This document shows positions 1 through 10,894 of a stretch of DNA of 64,000 bases, piece after piece. The translations under genes were made by a program, and so were the position numbers. The notes below the pieces were generated by a model. The model did not search any database and had not been told where the DNA came from. It saw nothing but the letters and a program-made list of their open reading frames with translations. Each line of letters begins with the position of its first letter. The first letter of the stretch is position 1. Source of the stretch: Coprinopsis marcescibilis (taxonomy: Eukaryota > Basidiomycota > Agaricomycetes > Agaricales > Psathyrellaceae); assembly GCA_004369085.1 (NCBI GenBank), contig ML210181.1, positions 62,001 to 126,000 of the forward strand, in the 5' to 3' direction.

Positions 1-3000
1 GCTCTACCACCTCCGATCCATTGGGCATCATCTCTGGAGTACATGCTGGCCGAGTTGCAGTCGATGCCAGGTCCTGCTTCGCAACGCGCTCAATGCAGGT
101 TACGTCGGGGTTCGATACGCATCTAAAGCCGCGCGATCGACTATCGAAAGATGCATTAATCGACGCTCACGGACTCGATGTTATTTTCAGTTTCCGTGAG
201 GCAGTCCACTACTAGGTACGCTCTTTTCGAACCCTGCTCTTTCAAGTTCGCCTTACGGCAACATGTACAGCGTCTACTATAAACGCACCGAGCTGGGAAG
301 ACCATGATCACAAGGCCCAGCAAAATCGCGACTTCCCCGACATGACCGTCACCTATTCTTCCCCACGGTGGCACTACAGGCTTTCGACAAGCCTGGCTGT
401 GTTAAATGTAATTTATTTTGGTCCGCGCAGGTGCTCAAGCTCATGCAAATGATCGGCTCTGCTAAACAAGGAAGCTGACCGGTCGAACACCGGCTGTCAC
501 GCGTGACACGGAGGGGCTTCATGACATTCTAAGTACGGACGCAAGAATTGCTGAATTGCTGTGACAAATGTGATGCACGCCCCTCGACAACTAAATCAGT
601 TCATATGTCCCAAGATAGTTATCTTTCCAATTCTACCGTGTACCTTGCGGCTCACATCGTTTTGCCATCGAACTCGATCTACCAAGTAACATGTGCTAAA
701 ATGTGGTGAACACTCGGACTGGGATTACTATAATCCAAGCGTAAGCGATACGCATACTTCAAGTTTGTCAGGCTTCTGCTTTGTTGTAATTCTACTCACA
801 TCCGTGGTCGCAGGAGTTCTCGCGCGTGAACCAGCATGGGCGTGGTGCAGTGCATGGAGAACTCACGCCATGACGTGGCGTCCTCGGAAAGACTTTGGCA
901 CAAGTCGATTACATCTGCCGAAATATCTATCTAACAACTGACAGCACAAGCGCTTTCGAAGTAGTAAACGATTAGATGAGATATCCGAGCTCCCCGTGCT
1001 CTCCGAGTCCACCTTGTTCGAATACCAAAAATCTGGACAAGACATCGGCGCTGTTCAAAGTCCTTCGCCTTCCTTCCGATTCATGAGACAATCCAAAATA
1101 CATACGAGTTTCAAACCTGACCCAGGTAAGCTAGTAGACACCCATAACCAGATGTAGGAATCTGTCAATTCCTACCAATACGTATACGAGCTCAACAAAG
1201 ACAAAGACCACGGGCTTTGGAAGCAAAATCCGAGCGCTATGGAAACCTGAGATTACGATCTTCGCGTCTATCCAACTGTACGCTGGGGTCACAAACCCTC
1301 TCTCGCCTTACAGGCGCACCTGGGATCACAGACCTAGCGTTTTAGAGTGACAATCTGGCTCGGGCGACCTGGAGAGCTCGGATTCCGGTGAAAAGTGCTC
1401 AAATTGGGTTATATCGTAGGTTTTACACCCCTCAAGTGAATGGCACAGCTCCGAGGCAACTTGAGGCAAGACGGAAGGAAATTCGGGAAACGGGACAGGG
1501 GAAATGTACTCTCGGCGGGGACGGCGGGTACTTCGGAACGTCTCCGAGATAGCCAGGTCTCGCAACTTTTTAACCGGGACGCCTCTCCAGGACAGCACAT
1601 GGCTGCAATCGATGTCAACGAACCATACACGCAGGAACGTCGAGCGCGACGTGTTTTCCACACCGATAAGACCTTTGCACCGAATAAAATTCATGGAAAG
1701 GCTAATAATGCGTAGGTAAATGGCGATCCATTCGCGGGCTGTGACCCTCGCAACAGGTGCCAAGGCTTCTGACCCCGAACCTGAGAAAGCTTAGGCGTCA
1801 ATGCAGATCCCATGGTCAAAACCACACGACAGCAAACAGAAGAAGTGGCAGTGTCAGGTGAATAGACCTTTTTCATCGAGCTCCTTTCCAGCAGAGAGAG
1901 TTTGTCGAAAGCTTGCATCTGAGATGTCGCACAGCTCCATGAAAATGATCCGGCCATCCATGACAAGCAATCTTTTCGAATCAAGATTGACTAACACGCC
2001 CCCGCTTATTGTCCCCTCCCGTATGCTTACGATAATGCTGGCTTACGCAGTGGCGAACCTTACCTGGGGTGTCACTCATTCTCCAGACATTTGGATATCC
2101 GCATGATTGGAACGGTCACAAGCCAACAGAGGCTGGCTATACGTACGTTGAAGGACAAACGAGCTACCCCAAGTTCAAAACAACAGGTCTATTCCTAAAC
2201 CTCGGTTAAATCGTTAAATCCCTGACTCACCGTGATATCAATTCAAAGGCTGCCAACTACGCTTGCTCTCATAGCAACGGTAAAGTTTTTCGATACGAAC
2301 TCATATTGACTAGACCTCAAAACGAACATAGAGTCATGAAAATCCAGCCGCAGTAGAGTACCTCTACATGCACCTGTTCAACTCCGGGAGTTACCATCAC
2401 GAGACTGGAGGCTCCGAAAGACCAGAAGGGCTCCTGAAAGCACGGACAGGCTCGGACTGAGAATGTTCTGTGGCTGTTCCAGGTACGAATCCAAAATAGG
2501 GATCCATTGATTGGCACCAGATCTCGTTTTCATAACCCCCAATCCGGCCATTAAGTGGCATGACCTCCGTAAAGGTGTCCTTTTCTGGGAAGCTGAAGGT
2601 GAACAACATTGCCTCGAAGGCAAACCAGCTTACCAAATGATATGTCCGAGTCGACCGTGCTAACCGAGCCAGCAGTTTGGCTCCTTTCATGGACCATCTC
2701 CTGCCTGAACCTTTGCAACGTGAACGGCGTTCAGCCTATCGCTGCCCTCAAAGGTCATCTGGACAACCTTGAGGCGGGAGGCATACTTTATGTTGCCCAC
2801 TCAAGTTACCGGGAGGCCCACAATCTTGGCTTTCAGGAAATTCCAGAATTGAGTCTCGGTTTGTTTCCTCTCGGAGGCTGTCCCTCACTTCCCACATTTG
2901 AGCGCTCAATAACGATCAATCGGGAGGATATTTATATTTAGCTAACCGTCCCTAGTCTCTGATAAAGTCAACAGACCCTGGAGGACCAAATCATCAATCT

Positions 3001-3055
3001 CCAGGAACACCCTCACCCTCCCCTCTACGCGAACCTCATCTCCTGCGCGTCAGCA
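1..3055. other. No supportable gene; decayed-looking coding traces
   Basis: No reading frame here joins into a convincing spliced gene. Protein-like minus-strand stretches exist near 2400-2690 (contains DPYFGFVPG), 1900-2000 (contains IFMELCDISDASFRQ) and 1326-1763, but they lie in different frames, are broken by stops, and have no splice sites that unite them. They may be remnants of a decayed gene or simply chance open frames. The region also holds the promoter of the zinc-finger gene that starts at 3056. I recognise no family. Confidence 0.4.
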
Positions 3056-4331
3056 ATGCCTCCCATGCCCAGAACCCCATCTGTTCACCAACGTACGCGT
3101 CCACTATGTCTCCTCGTCATCACTGTTACTCACCACATGCCACTCCACACCTACAGGTCTTCGATCAACTTCCGCATATCTTGGCTTCCTCACCGGGTCC
3201 ATCGACCACAAGGCATTTTATCCCTCAGCTGATAGCTTCTTCTCAAATGCCGATACCGAGTACCGACACTACGATGGTCAGTCGTCGGATGCCCCTTTGT
3301 CGACTCGTTCACTCAAACTTCCCACCAGATTCAAGCTCCCTGTCACATTGGATAGGGTCTAGCTCGTTGTTGACAGACCTCGACGTGTATGAGCCTGGTG
3401 CGCGCAAACATTGTCAAAGGCAAAATCAGTTCACTGAACTACGTTACCCAGGCTCCCAAGTACCTCCCGCATTCTGCACCTCCAATGAAGACCTGCTGAG
3501 TCGATCATATGGTACGTTAGAGTCGAGTTATCCCCAGTTTCCGACGATTGACGTCAAGTCCGGCAGATGACTCCTTCGACAATAACTCGCTATGGCCCTA
3601 CAACTCCTCGTCGACGTCCACCGTTAATTCTCCATATTTGATTATTCCTGAGTCAGGCCCCATCCCGATAAATGCCATGATGTCCCCTAGCATCTCAGTA
3701 ACGAGCAGCTCACCACGCTCAGAAAGCGGAGGTACATAATCCTTTCTGATGATGACCTATTTTCGGCCGGATGTTAACCCTCGACCCTGCAGCTCTCACA
3801 CCACCTCAACACAACTACTCTGCAGACTGTAAGCTGGAATTCGACCAGGCGTCTCTATCGACGTCCTTTGGAAGTGACTGTTACGCTGGTTCGTGGTCAC
3901 CCCAAGGATTTTCGCCAATTCCCGCCTCCCCGTCACCGTCCTCAGGCAGCATCGATATGTCCGACATCAAGCCTTCCATCTCGCGCGACCCTTCACCTCT
4001 GAGTGCACTGAGGGATGGAGCCGAGAAAGCCGACAGGCGGCGCTTCCCATGTCTAGTCTTGGGATGCAATCGTCGATTCACTAGCCAGTACACCTTGAAG
4101 GTCCATGTGGAGGCTCACAGGCCTAAGCCGCGTGTTTCCTTCCCTTGTACTGAGGGCTGCAACGAACGCTTCTCCCGTCAGCACGACAGACTGCGGCACG
4201 AAGTGGCAAAGCATGGCAAAGTCTGCGAGTTCCTCTGCGACGACTGCGGTCGATTCTTTTCCACAAGGAAAACATTGGGCAACCACAAGTGCCCTGTCGC
4301 CCAGGGGGGAACACGATGGGTCACCAGCTGA
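3056..4331 (+). CDS. C2H2 zinc-finger transcription factor-like protein
   Basis: Exons 3056-3092, 3157-3276, 3356-3511, 3567-3731 and 3793-4331 give a 338-residue protein. All four introns are GT-AG (55-79 bp) and each junction keeps frame. The N-terminal two thirds are Ser/Pro-rich and look disordered, as in activation regions. The C terminus has three zinc fingers: about residues 246-268 (C-x4-C-x12-H-x3-H), 278-300 (C-x3-C-x12-H-x4-H) and 308-326, where the last histidine is replaced by cysteine (C2HC). It is likely a nuclear DNA-binding regulator, with target unknown. The first exon is only 37 bp and is the least certain part; a start inside exon 2 or 3 cannot be excluded. The fingers themselves are secure. 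Confidence 0.82.
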
Positions 4332-4924
4332 ATGGTTCACGCCATTTCTTTCTCCTTGCTTCGCACCCTTCGATCTTCGTCCACGACCCTTTCATGACTT
4401 ACATTGACTCTCGCCATTTGGGACTTTTGTTTGTTGCATTCCACGTGTATCACCATACGGACCTCTCCTACTCTTCTCTGAGACATTGGCTAGGCATCAT
4501 TATCTATCTTATGGACTTGGTTTTTCCGAACTATCTTACTGAAGTATGTACCTAAAGTAATCTTTCCTTCGCGGACTGTGTAATAGTTAGCTTACCTGCC
4601 CAAAATAAAGCTCGACTCTCATTTCTTTGTTCATTTTGAGTTATGAAAACGGTCAAAGCCATCCAACTTGATGAAACATACTCTGGCTGTGATTCAGTGC
4701 CCTGCGGGTTCATTCTGGGCTTTATTATTCCTACTTTTTGAATATCTAGCGGAAAACAGAGATATCTTGGAAGTGCCCAAGTTTCTCGGCATTCGGAGTT
4801 TTCCGTGCAGGCCAAGTAGAATCAGAATCTAGATTCCCAAGCCAAGCCAACGGTTTGACACCAACAGCCTACGGACGTTTTGGACTGTGGTCAGTGCTGC
4901 ATAGCTTTCCTGCCTCTGAACGCC
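4332..4924. other. Intergenic spacer and promoter of the ASX-like gene
   Basis: This 593 bp lies between two plus-strand genes. I see no conserved coding stretch. It should contain the 3' end of the zinc-finger transcript and the promoter of the ASX-like gene. No clear TATA box was identified. Confidence 0.5.
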
Positions 4925-6197
4925 ATGTCAGATCGCCCTCGTCGCTCGACAAGGCCGCCTAAACCTTCTGCAATAGTAATTGCACAGGCCGCTGCTTCTT
5001 CACCAGGGAAATCCAAACGTGTTAGTCAAATAGCAGATCCAACAGAAACACTGAAGTTGCTCCTTGACAGTCCTAAAAGCATTCTCACAAAAATTGATAT
5101 ATCTGTGTGTTTTTGAAGCATCAATCAAGACAGGGCTCTCGCTGACCACCCATCGGTTTAGGATGTTTTCAATCTCGGTGCTTGGGAGATGCTTTCTGAG
5201 AGTTCACGGGTAGAATTGTCAAAACTCCTCCCTCCAACCAACCGCGTAGACTATAAGCCAACACTAGATCGTTCTCATCCTGGGGCTGGTACTACTGCAG
5301 ACATGGAGATCGACGACGGGCCCACATCCTCATATTCGATCAACCCTACCTCAGTGTTCAACAACCCGCATTTCCTCGCTGCGGCACAGACCTTCCAGGA
5401 CCATCTGTACTCGGGATGGCTATCTCCAAATCATCTCGAAAAGGTTCAAAAGTTTCAAACAGCTCTTAAGGCTGGCACTCTATCTGCGCCGTCGAAGGAC
5501 GAAGCTTGGCTCTCCGAGAACGCAGTCGAATCCAGAACCACACCTGGGAAATCGGTTGTACTCGGGATTCTGGCAGGGTTCGTTACTTGTAGTCTTCTCA
5601 ATTATCCAAGACATTCTTCTAACAGCTACCTTCTCCGCGGCGTGGTAACCCGGATTTACGCACCTTCTAGAGGCGCAGCTCAAATCAAACTTGCAACTCT
5701 GGTTAAAGAAGGAATAATCCGAGCTGGAGATATTCTCGCGTATAGGAGGAATTTCACGAATTTTGACATCACTGTGGAAAAGGATGCGATCGTGAGTCAC
5801 CTCGAGTCATTGGGACTCTTAACTTTCCTTTGTCTGATAGTACGTTACTGCTGTATAGATTCAGACCATCGACAAGAGTACACATGCTTTGACTGTCCTG
5901 ACAGAAGCCGGCCCTACCAGGGACTTGTCTGATGCGGCTCTTCATGCAGGCCCGAGTGATTCGTCTCTACCAACCAGGCTGACAAACATCACCAGCCCAT
6001 CCATGTTAGAAACGTGGCTATTGGACACCGACGCTCGGCTCGACAAATCCCAGAGGCCCAATGGGAACGCCTGGAAGTGTTTTACCGTTTGGAGACGACG
6101 GGGAGAACAGGAAACATTCGCCGAAGACAAAAGAGGTGGGCGAGAGAACCACGGAACCCTTTTCTATCTAAGAGGAATTTACTACAACGAACAATGA
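4925..6197 (+). CDS. ASX-like chromatin protein (DEUBAD/ASXH + RAMA domains)
   Basis: Exons 4925-5104, 5162-5791 and 5859-6197 give about 382 residues. A further in-frame 48 bp intron at 5578-5625 is possible. Residues about 38-180 match the ASX homology/DEUBAD domain: a helix with LLLDSPKSILTKIDIS, then LSKLLPP, then NNPHFLAAA at about 127-135, which corresponds to the NEF-type motif of animal ASXL. From about 237 comes a RAMA-like domain (LVKEGIIRAGDILAYRR, a SPS motif, and NGNAWKCFTVWR near the end). In animals DEUBAD domains bind and activate BAP1/UCH37-type hydrolases; RAMA domains are predicted readers of modified DNA. The N terminus is basic, so nuclear action is likely. The next gene, in convergent orientation, encodes just such a hydrolase. 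Start chosen at 4925 (MSDRPRRS) because the upstream in-frame ATG at 4880 adds a poorly basic segment. The exact exon 2/3 region is less sure than the domain calls. Confidence 0.8.
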
Positions 6198-6803
6198 CTA
6201 TCTTGCGCCACTACATTCTTACTAGAATCAAACACATCGCCTTTGACTTCACGTACATATTCCGAGCCCTTCCTTACCACTACTAGATACCAAATTTCGT
6301 ATTACTGTGTTCCCAAGCTGGTTCGCTACGTTTATACTTGTTCACGGGGACAAACTCGACGTTCTGCCTTTCGTAACACCGAGACGGAGGAATCCGTTCC
6401 GCATTCCTGTGCAATCAGGGCAGGTTGTGTGAGAACGTGAAGGCGTGCAGGGCGGGAGTTCGTAATCGAGGATCCAAATATGACAGTGCTGTTAAATTGC
6501 GCTGCTTGTGTGTTCATTCTAGGATTTTATTGATTCTACTTTGACAGATGGGGAGGGATACACAGGCTTTTGCTAACACGGTCCGACGCGTAGGTAACAA
6601 CTCTGGTGGCGCGTAATTCAAGCCTCCATCCACGTTTGCTGAAGGGGCGGTGTAAAGTGTGGGATCTAGTGGCGGACAACATCACCATGAGGGTCTTTAA
6701 GAGTCACAATCGCATAGCATCGAGTTACATGCATGAGATAGCGGAAGGTCATTGGATCGTCACAAGACACAGACCAGTGATATCAGTAAAACTTTCATAG
6801 GAT
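6198..6803. other. Convergent 3' intergenic region
   Basis: 606 bp between the stop codons of the ASX-like gene (plus) and the UCH gene (minus). No coding potential was recognised; it holds both 3' UTRs and terminators. Confidence 0.5.
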
Positions 6804-8512
6804 TCAACCGTTATTGTGTCCTTTCTTGACACTGCCTGTTGCTCTCCGCTTTCTGCCATTCTCGTCGAGGTTGAGCAATCCGTTCAGTAGACCTTCACTG
6901 TGCAAAGAGGTGACGAAACTCTTGAAAAACGGTTCGTAATCGAACGTCCGGTTAATGTGTTCGGTCTGCGGATGACGAGGATTTGAGTCAGGAATTTGAC
7001 TCGGAAATGCGAGGGTCGCAGCCAGGAAAGAAAGACCTACATTGGCGTTCAACCCTTTGGACATCTCGTCTTCGATAGACGTCATCGCCTTCTTGATATT
7101 GCGGACGCAGTCCTCCCATGCATCAATTAATTCCTGCTGTGGCATTTTCAAGATCTCCATATCCCTTTTCATCCGTTTGGACGCGAATCCTGCGGTGCAT
7201 GGTGCATTGGACCCAGACAACAACGAGTTTCGGTCACTCCCGGTGGCCGTGGTCCAGAGGGACATGTCCACCTATAGTACAAGGTCTGAGATCTCCGCGT
7301 TTCACAAAAAACATACCGCCTACCTGCTTGTCCCAGCCAGCATCAAACCGTTTTTCGATACTCGTCTTTTCTCGTTTAAGGTACTCGAGATCGTCAGAGG
7401 CTGTCTGGTATCCATCGTCGACTATAGCCAGCAGACTGAAACGAATATTGCTCCCGTCGTCTCCGGACCCGCCGTACTTGTCCATCTTGAGCCTCAGGGC
7501 TGGGCGAACCACATCCATCCACAGATTCCTCGTTTCAGCAGAATGGTCCGCGGATTGGGAGCTTGACGAAAGGGTGGGCAATTCCCCAACTTCCAGAGGA
7601 CCCGACTTGAACCCATCGAGTTCCCAGACCTTTCCGGATGCTGGAACGTATCCGATGAAATGATAGCTCTGCTCAGCTTCTTGCTCTGGGCTCGCTGCAG
7701 GCTTCTCTTTCTTGGTCTCCTTGGAATCATCCGCCTTGCGCTTTTTAGCAGGCGGAGGCTTCGTGCTTTCTTTGCGCTTCTCTTTCTCCTTTTTTTTCTC
7801 GAGGTCTAGGGTGTTAATTGCCAACGCGTTGACGGCACCCCGCAAGTCTGCGGGCCTGCACATCCGAGCCAACGTCCACGGTTAGCTTCAAGTGTCCATC
7901 AGGCCAGTCGACGGGAATACTTATTTACCGAGCGAGTGAATTATGAGCTCGACGGAACAAGGACACATTCGTAACCGCAAGGCCTCTCATCTTTCGGGGC
8001 CGATGTGGTTTCAAAGAGGTCAGTTCTGGTTCTTCCGTCCCACAGAAAAGAAGGAAAGGACGCACCACAGGCGACATCTGCTCCGTCTCTTGTTTGAAGC
8101 GAGCGAGATCCTCGCCGATGTCTATTCCAGGGCAGTTCAAGACCACATTAAGAATGGCATGGGTTGCACAGGCGTCATCGCTGAGTTGATTTGCAAACCA
8201 GACGGTGTCTGCTGCAGGATCGTCAAAATCAGCGGCCCGATGGGTGTCCTTGTGCCACAGGAAGCAGAAGATGAGGCCATGTGGCTTCAGATGATCCAGA
8301 GCCCATGGTTCAATGCCGTAGACCTCGACAAGCTCTATGCCCCGGATGCCAAGCTTCCGAACCAAGGAGGTGAATACTCCTAAATGTGGGGTATGCCATG
8401 CTTGAGCAAGACTTCCTAGAGACGAATTCAATATCAGCTTACCGGGATCAGATTCAACAACTGCAAATGGCTCTCCGACCAGGTCTAATGGCATTTCTCG
8501 GTCGTTGTTCAT
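6804..8512 (-). CDS. BAP1/UCH37-type ubiquitin C-terminal hydrolase
   Basis: Exons, 5' to 3' on the minus strand: 8512-8443, 8379-8066, 7990-7929, 7855-7324 and 7271-6804; 481 residues. It is a cysteine protease of peptidase family C12. The N terminus has ESDPGVF then GIRGIELVEVY. The catalytic Cys is about residue 94 (QLSDDACATHAILN), the His about 214 (YHFIGYVP) and the Asp about 229 (ELDG). Between the Cys and His halves sits a Lys/Glu-rich insert of about 45 residues (169-212) that looks like a nuclear localisation region. The C terminus (FDYEPFFKSFVTSL, then GRKRRATG) resembles the ULD tail of BAP1 and UCH37, which docks DEUBAD partners. It lies tail to tail with an ASX-like DEUBAD gene. 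It could be the UCH37 ortholog of the proteasome or INO80 rather than a BAP1 ortholog; the sequence alone does not decide. Start is the first ATG before the conserved ESDP. Confidence 0.88.
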
Positions 8513-8881
8513 GGTCAAGAGCACGACGTGTTGATCGCTGTTGAGTACCCCAAGCCTTAGGGGCTAGGAGCATTCCCAACTCCGACGCGGCGCACTGGTA
8601 CTACTAACGTTGGTTCGTGTACCTCTGACCACGACCATCCCCACCTTATGTCGAGCGAAGCTATTGGCTGACAACCTGGCCGGATCTTCCGTGTACAACA
8701 AAACGCTATTCAATATCACTACCAAGGCCCCTGGTAATGTCTTTATTAAGCACAATCGGCAAATTCTCGGTCTCTCCAGGTCACCCAGTTGGAGATTCTC
8801 CGAACGCGACTTTTCACCGGCTGTAGTCTTTTCCACTATATAAAGCTGTAGAAATGAAACAGGGAGCTCATAAAGCTCAAC
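8513..8881. promoter_or_regulatory. Bidirectional promoter between UCH and GH5 genes
   Basis: 369 bp separate the divergent start codons of the UCH hydrolase (minus) and the GH5 gene (plus). A TATA box (TATATAAAG, 8837-8845) sits 37 bp before the GH5 ATG. No matching element was seen on the UCH side. Confidence 0.55.
8837..8845 (+). promoter_or_regulatory. TATA box of GH5 gene
   Basis: TATATAAAG lies 37 bp upstream of the ATG at 8882. A leader this short is feasible in fungi. The strong TATA suggests regulated expression of the hydrolase. Confidence 0.55.
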
Positions 8882-10638
8882 ATGTCACTCCTCAAGATAT
8901 CTGGAACCAAAATTGTCGATGAACAAGGTCAGGAGGTTATCCTCCGCGGCGCTGGCCTCGGTGGTTGGATGAAGTAAGTAATACGCCAAATGCATACACT
9001 TGTGTATTGACCATTGTTCTTAGCATGGAGAACTTCATTACGGGTGCGTGTGGGATTGCAAAGAATCTATAACTTTAACATTGAACAAACCTTCAGGATA
9101 CCCGGGATGCGAACACCAAATTCGGGAGGCCCTCACTGAGGCCATCGGCCAGGACAAGGCAGCATTCTTCTTTGACAAGGTTAGTTGCCGACTCTCTGCT
9201 CTTTATTTTAGCTTTCCTGAGCATATTTCACCCTTAGTTTCTCGAGTACTTCTTCAGCGACGACGACGCCGCTTTCTTCAAAAGTCTCGGACTGAACTGC
9301 ATTCGTATTGCGTTCAACTACCGTCACTTCGAAGGTAAGCGCTCTACCCCTATTCCGCGAAATCGGTCTCTCAACACTTAATTTTTAGATGACCTGAACC
9401 CTCGAGTTTTGAAGGAGTCTGGTTTCAAGCACCTTGACCGTGTGATCGACATCTGCGCACGACACGGAATCTACACGATTCTAGACATGCACACTGCTCC
9501 AGGAGGCCAAAACACCGATTGGCACGCTGACCATGGAGGTCACATTGCCAACTGTGGGTTCCTTTTCTCTTATCTCCACCACGTTTCATCCTTATTTTGC
9601 CTTTTCCAGTCTGGAACCACAAGGATTTCCAGGATCGCAGCTTGTGGTTGTGGTCAAACCTCGCTAAGCACTACAAGGGCAACAAGTGGATCGCTGGCTA
9701 CAACCCATTGAATGAGCCTACCGACTCCAAACACACTCGTTTAATCGAGTTCTACAATAACGTTTACAAGGCCATCCGTGAAGAAGATCCCGACCACGCC
9801 ATCTTCTTTGACGGTAACACCTTTGCCTCCGACTTTTCTCAGTTCGGTGACGCCCACAAGAACTGGGAGAATACCGGTTACTCCATCCACGACTACTCCA
9901 ACTTTGGGTTCCCCAACGCCTCTCAAAGGTACGAGGGCAACGAGGAGCAATTTAAGCGACTCCGTCGCAGCTACGAGAAGAAGCGGCAATGGATGGATGA
10001 GCGAGGGCTCTGCGTCTGGAACGGCGAGTTCGGTCCCGTGTACGCTCGCAGGCAATATGAAGGCGAATTGACCGATTCCATCAACGAATCCCGCTACAAG
10101 GTCCTTGAAGATCAGCTCAAGATCTACCTCAAGGTAAGCGCACGCAAACCGTCCGTTTTCTGTCCTCTTACTCATAATGAAACTCTATTAGGATCGTCTT
10201 AGCTGGACGATCTGGCTCTACAAGGACATTGGGTTCCAGGGCATGGTACACACCAGCCTCGAGACCAAATACATGACCCTCTTCAAGGACTTCCTCGCCA
10301 AGAAGCACCGGTTGGCTACAGATGCCTGGGGAGCCGACGACGTTAAGGTCAGGCACGTCTACCAGCCTCTCATCGACCACATTCTCGAGGAAATTCCCGA
10401 GGAGAACCGCGCCCTCTATCCCGCCCCCGTCTGGAAGCTCACGGACCGCATCGCCCGTATCTCACGCAACATTCTCGTCGCCGAGTTCCTCGTCAAGGAG
10501 TGGGCCCAGCACTTCGTTGGCCTCAGCGAGTCCGAGATCGACGAGGTCGCTGCCAGCTTCAAGTTCAAGAACTGCTTGCAGCGCGAGGGCCTCAACAGGG
10601 TCTTGTCCGCCAATGCCCCCGCTGCCAATTTCGAGTAA
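8882..10638 (+). CDS. Glycoside hydrolase family 5 protein, intracellular
   Basis: Seven exons (8882-8973, 9024-9043, 9097-9179, 9238-9334, 9389-9553, 9610-10133, 10192-10638) encode 475 residues. It begins with the family's LRGAGLGGW motif. The retaining catalytic pair is visible: the acid/base Glu in NPLNEPTD and the nucleophile Glu in WNGEFGPVYA. Other GH5 landmarks are GLNCIRIAFNYRHFE and ILDMHTAPGGQN. No signal peptide is present, so unlike most cellulases it should act inside the cell, perhaps on glucans or glycolipids. The substrate cannot be read from the sequence; it resembles exo-glucanase-like GH5 members more than classical secreted endoglucanases. Exon 2 is only 20 bp but is needed to give NMENFITGY. 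Confidence 0.88.
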
Positions 10639-10894
10639 ATTGGGTAAGGTTTAGGAAGCATGCGGTATCTAACCGCGTGTCGATAAACCGGACTTTCGCG
10701 TGCTGCCATTCAGTATCCTTATTCTTATGTGAAAGTTGTGCTCGAGACGATCAATCATCGTTGTACCACCATCTCTCATCCAATCCAAATGTATATATAG
10801 ATATACACATCTATGTTACACACAGCTTCAAGTTGTTCTACGCTCATTCTGTTGCTTCCGAATCCCCGAAGAAGGGTCTTGATTCGAATGATGA

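Noticed and set aside
9741..10175. Minus-strand frame opposite GH5 exon 6
   Set aside because: Antisense shadow of the hydrolase exon; Val/Gly/Leu-rich without a domain.
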